From Sympetrum striolatum (taxonomy: Eukaryota > Arthropoda > Insecta > Odonata > Libellulidae): a DNA stretch of 64,000 bases. Under the pieces are notes generated by a model, which had not been told where the DNA came from, did not search any database, and saw only the letters and a list, made by a program, of their open reading frames with translations. Position numbers and translations under genes: made by a program. Shown one piece after another: positions 60,561-64,000 of the stretch (positions are counted from its first letter, which is position 1; every line of letters begins with the position of its first letter). The stretch is from positions 124,001 through 188,000 of the forward strand of contig CANPUZ010000063.1 in NCBI GenBank assembly GCA_947579665.1, given 5' to 3'.

Positions 60561-63560
60561 AATTATTCGTTTTTCTTGCTTTTTTCGGTCAAATCTCGAT
60601 AAAATAAGGAAAATTAAGGAGAAAAAAGAGGAAAAAATAGAAATTTCGCAAAATTTATTCGTTTTACTTTTTTTTTCGGCCAAATCTCGATAAAATAAGG
60701 AAAATTAAGGGAAAAAAGATGATAAAAATTGATATTTCGCTAAAATTATTCGTTTTTCTTCCTTTTTTCGGTCAAATCTCGATAAAATAAGGAAAATTAA
60801 GGGAAAAAAAGAAGAAAAAAATTGAAATTTCGCTAAAATTATTCGTTTTTCTTGCTTTTTTCGGTCAAATCTCGATAAAATAAGGAAATCAAGGGAAAAA
60901 AGATGATAAAAATTGATATTACGCTAAAATTATTCGTTTTTCTTGCTTTTTTCGGTCAAATCTCGATAAAATAAGGAAAATTAAGGGAAAAAAAGAGGAA
61001 AAAAATTTAAATTTCGCTAAAATTATTCGTTTTTCTTGCTTTTTTTGGTCAAATCTCGATAAAATAAGGAAAATTAAGGGATAAAAATTGAAATTTCGAT
61101 AAAATTATTCGTTTTTCTTGCTTTTTTCGGTCAAATCTCGATAAAATAAGGAAAATTAAGGGAAAAAAAGAGGATAAAAATTGATATTTCGCTAAATTTA
61201 TTCGTTTTTCTTGCTTTTTTCGGTCAAATCTCGATAAAATAAGGAAAATCAAGGGAAAAAAGATGATAAAAATTGATATTTCGCTAAAATTATTCGTTTT
61301 TCTTGCTTTTATTGGTCAAATCTCGATAAAATAAGGAAAATTAAGGGAAAAAAACAGGAAAAAAATTGAAATTTCGCTCAAATTATTCGTTTTTCTTGCT
61401 TTTTTCGGTCAAATCTCGATAAAATAAGGAAAATTAAGGGAAAAAAGAGGATAAAAATTGACATTTCGCTAAAATTATTGGTTTTTCTTGCCTTTTTCGG
61501 TCAAATATTGATAAAATAAGGAAAATCAAGGGAAAAAAGATGATAAAAATTGAAATTTCGATAAAATTATTCGTTTTTCTTGCTTTTTTCGGTCAAATAA
61601 TAATAATATAAGTAAAATTAAGGGAAAAAAAGAGGATAAAAATTGATATTTCGCTAAAATTAATCGTTTTTCTTGCTTTTTTCGGTCAAATCTCGATAAA
61701 ATAACGAAAATCAAGGGAAAAAAGATGATAAAAATTGAAATTTCGATAAAATTATTCGTTTTTCTTGCTTTTTTCGGTCAAATCTCGATAAAATAAGGAA
61801 ATTTAAGGGAAAAAAAGATGAAAAAAATTGAAATTTCGCTGAAATTATTCGTTTTTCTTGCTCTTTTCGGTCAAATCTCGATAATATAAGGAAAATTAAG
61901 GGAAAAAAAGAGGATAAAAATCGATATTTCGCTAAAATTATTCGTTTTTCTTGCTTTTTTCGGTCAAATCTCGATAAAATAAGGAAAATCAAGGGAAAAA
62001 AGATGATAAAAATTGAAATTTCGATATAATTATTCGTTTTTCTTGCTTTTTTCGGTCAAATCTCAATAAAATAAGGAAAATTAAGGGAAAAAAAGAGGAT
62101 AAAAATTGATATTTCGCTAAAATTATTCGTTTTTCTTGCTTTTTTCGGTCAAATCTCCATAAAATAAGGAAAATCAAGGGAAAAAAAGATGATAAAAATT
62201 GAAATTTCGATAAAATTATTCGTTTTTCTTGCTTTTTTCGGTCAAATCTCGATAAAATAAGAAAAATTAAGGGAAAAAAAGAAGAAAAAAATTGAAATTT
62301 CGCTAAAGTTATTCGTTTTCTTGCTTTTTTTGGTTAAATCTCGATTAATTAAGGGAAAAAAAGAGGATAAAAATTGAAATTTCGCTAAAATAATTCGTTT
62401 TTCTTGCTTTTTTTCGGTCAAATCTCGATAAACTAAGGAAAATTAAGGGAAAAAAGAGGAAAAAAATTGAAATTTCGCTAAAATTATTCGTTTTTCTTGC
62501 TTTTTTTCGGTCAAATCTCGATAAAATAAGGAAAATTAAGGGGAAAAAAGAGGAAAAAATTGAAATTTCGCAAAAATTATTCGTTTTACTTTTTTTTTCG
62601 GCCAAATCTCGATAAAATAAGGAAAATTAAGGGAAAAAAGATGATAAAAATTGATATTTCGCTAAAATTATTCGTTTTTCTTCCTTTTTTCGGTCAAATC
62701 TCGATAAAATAAGGAAAATTAAGGGAAAAAAAGAAGAAAAAAATTGAAATTTCGCTAAAATTATTCGTTTTTCTTGCTTTTTTCGGTCAAATCTCGATAA
62801 AATAAGGAAAATCAAGGGAAAAAAGATGATAAAAATTGATATTACGCGAAAATTATTCGTTTTTCTTGCTTTTTTCGGTCAAATCTCGATAAAATAAGGA
62901 AAATTAAGGGAAAAAAAGAGGAAAAAAATTTAAATTTCGCTAAAATTATTCGTTTTTCTTGCTTTTTTCGGTCAAATCTCGATAAAATAAGGAAAATTAA
63001 GGGAAAAAAGAGGAAAAAAATTGAAATTTCGCTAAATTTATTCGTTTTTCTTGCTTTTTTCGGTCAAATCTCGATAAAATAAGGAAAATTAAGGGAAAAA
63101 AAGAGGATAAAAATTGATATTTCGCTAAAATTATTCGTTTTTCTTGCTTTTTTCGGTTAAATCTCGATAAAATAAGGAAAATCAAGGGAAAAAAGATGAT
63201 AAAAATTGAAATTTCGCTAAAATTATTCGTTTTTCTTGCTTTTTTTCGGTCAAATCTCGATAAAATAAGGAAAATTAAGGGGAAAAAAGAGGATAAAAAT
63301 TGATATTTCGCTAAAATTATTCGTTTTTCTTGCTTTTATTGGTCAAATCTCGATAAAATAAGGAAAATTAAGGGAGAAAAACAGGAAAAAAATTGAAATT
63401 TCGCTCAAATTATTCGTTTTTCTTGCTTTTTTCGGTCAAATCTCGATAAAATAAGGAAAATTAAGGGAAAAAAGAGGATAAAAATTGATATTTCGCTAAA
63501 ATTATTGGTTTTTCTTGCTTTTTTTCGGTCAAATATCGATAAAATAAGGAAAATTAGGGG
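60560..63560 (+). repeat. ~2-kb tandem HOR at right end, 1.5 copies
   Basis: Two series share ordered rare variants: the TTTTTTTTTCGGCC monomer (60,668 and 62,588), GATATTACGC (60,921 and 62,844), GCTTTTATTGGTC (61,311 and 63,338), CAGGAAAAAAATTG with CTCAAATTATTCG (61,350 and 63,382) and ATTATTGGTTTTTC (61,476 and 63,503). The offset moves from 1,920 to 2,027 bp across the block, so one net monomer has been gained in the second copy. About 61,520-62,170 matches 42,260-42,730. Confidence 0.8.
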
Positions 63561-64000
63561 AAAAAAAGAGGAAAAAAATTGAAATTTCGCTAAAATTATT
63601 CGTTTTTCTTGCTTTTTTCGGTCAAATCTCGTCAAAATAAGGAAAATTAAGGGAAAAAAAGAGGATAAAAATTGGAATTTCGCTAAAATTATTCGTTTTT
63701 CTTGCTTTTTTCGGTCAAATCTCGATAAACTAAGGAAAATTAAGGGAAAAAAAGAGGAAAAAAATTGAAATTTCGCTAAAATTATTCGTTTTTCTTGCTT
63801 TTTTCGGTAATTTCTCGATAAAATAAGGAAAATTAAGGGAAAAAAAGATAAAAAAAATTGAAATTTCGCTAAATTTATTCGTTTTTCTTGCTTTTTCGGT
63901 CAAATCTCGATAAAATAAGGAAATTTAAGGGAAAAAAAGAGGAAAAAAATTGAAATTTCGCTAAAATTATTCTTTTTTCTTGCTTTTTTCGGTCAAATCT

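Larger units (their letters stand above)
1..64000 (+). repeat. 93-bp AT-rich satellite array, whole window
   Basis: The whole window is head-to-tail copies of one monomer of about 93 bp. Landmarks recur in fixed order in each unit: a purine-rich A-tract block, GAAATTTCGC, TAAAATTATTCG, a T-rich block CTTGCTTTTTTCGG, TCAAATCTCGAT, AAAATAAGGAAAATTAAGGG. I followed these landmarks across all 64 kb and met no interruption, no inverted segment and no unique sequence. A hand consensus has 9 C and 15 G in 93 positions. Copies differ by substitutions and small indels, and the variants recur in ordered blocks, which is the signature of higher-order repeats. Both ends lie within the array. Array size, homogeneity and HOR structure are typical of centromeric or pericentromeric satellite; the location is inferred. 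I do not recognise this monomer as a named satellite family. Confidence 0.97.

Noticed and set aside
1..64000. CRISPR array
   Set aside because: The repeated unit is contiguous 93-bp DNA with no unique spacers; similarity runs across the entire monomer.
1..64000. Replication origin with an ARS-like AT-rich consensus
   Set aside because: The DNA is AT-rich everywhere, and I found no good match to the yeast consensus beyond what composition gives.

Overview
The window is one uninterrupted tandem satellite array. From the first base to the last it is built of head-to-tail copies of an AT-rich monomer of about 93 bp, roughly 690 copies. I see no protein-coding gene, RNA gene, transposon, CRISPR array or unique sequence. 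Both ends fall inside the array, so it continues beyond the window. A hand-built consensus monomer has about 24 G+C in 93 positions (about 26% GC), long A- and T-tracts, and four regularly placed CpG dinucleotides. Homogeneous satellite on this scale, with multi-level higher-order repeats (HORs), points to centromeric or pericentromeric heterochromatin of a eukaryote. The species cannot be told from the sequence.

Layout. Region A (about 1-25.3 kb) is marked by monomer variants such as GGGCAAATTTCG, GGTCATATCTCG and CGATGAACTAAGG. It holds four copies of a roughly 2 kb HOR (near 1, 5.4, 7.4 and 9.8 kb), a 1,649-bp shifted duplication (11.6-14.4 kb), a 2,652-bp tandem duplication (15.7-20.9 kb) and a 1,644-bp tandem duplication (21.7-24.5 kb). 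Most of 1.3-5.4 kb is present again at 13.5-18.3 kb, with an extra block of about 732 bp in the second copy. Region T (about 25.3-30 kb) is more diverged and mixes markers of both sides. Region B (about 30-64 kb) is marked by CGATAAACTAAGG and by a monomer in which TCTCGA is replaced by an AATAATAAT stretch. It holds tandem HORs of 1,286, 996, about 2,467, 3,569, 2,374, 721 (about 2.6 copies) and about 2,000 bp, some with smaller duplications nested inside.

What the array may do. There are no genes to work together; any function would be structural. Each monomer carries a 17-bp element matching 7 of the 9 essential positions of the mammalian CENP-B box (TTCGnnnnAnnC-CG). The A/T tracts are spaced close to the helical repeat, and 93 bp is about nine turns. 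The commonest length variant (82 bp) is shorter by one turn, and a dimer (186 bp) is about one nucleosome repeat. These are sequence observations; the centromere interpretation is inference. The many minus-strand open frames arise because 93 is 31 codons, and I do not regard them as genes. I found no novel gene system here. The interesting content is the satellite's architecture.
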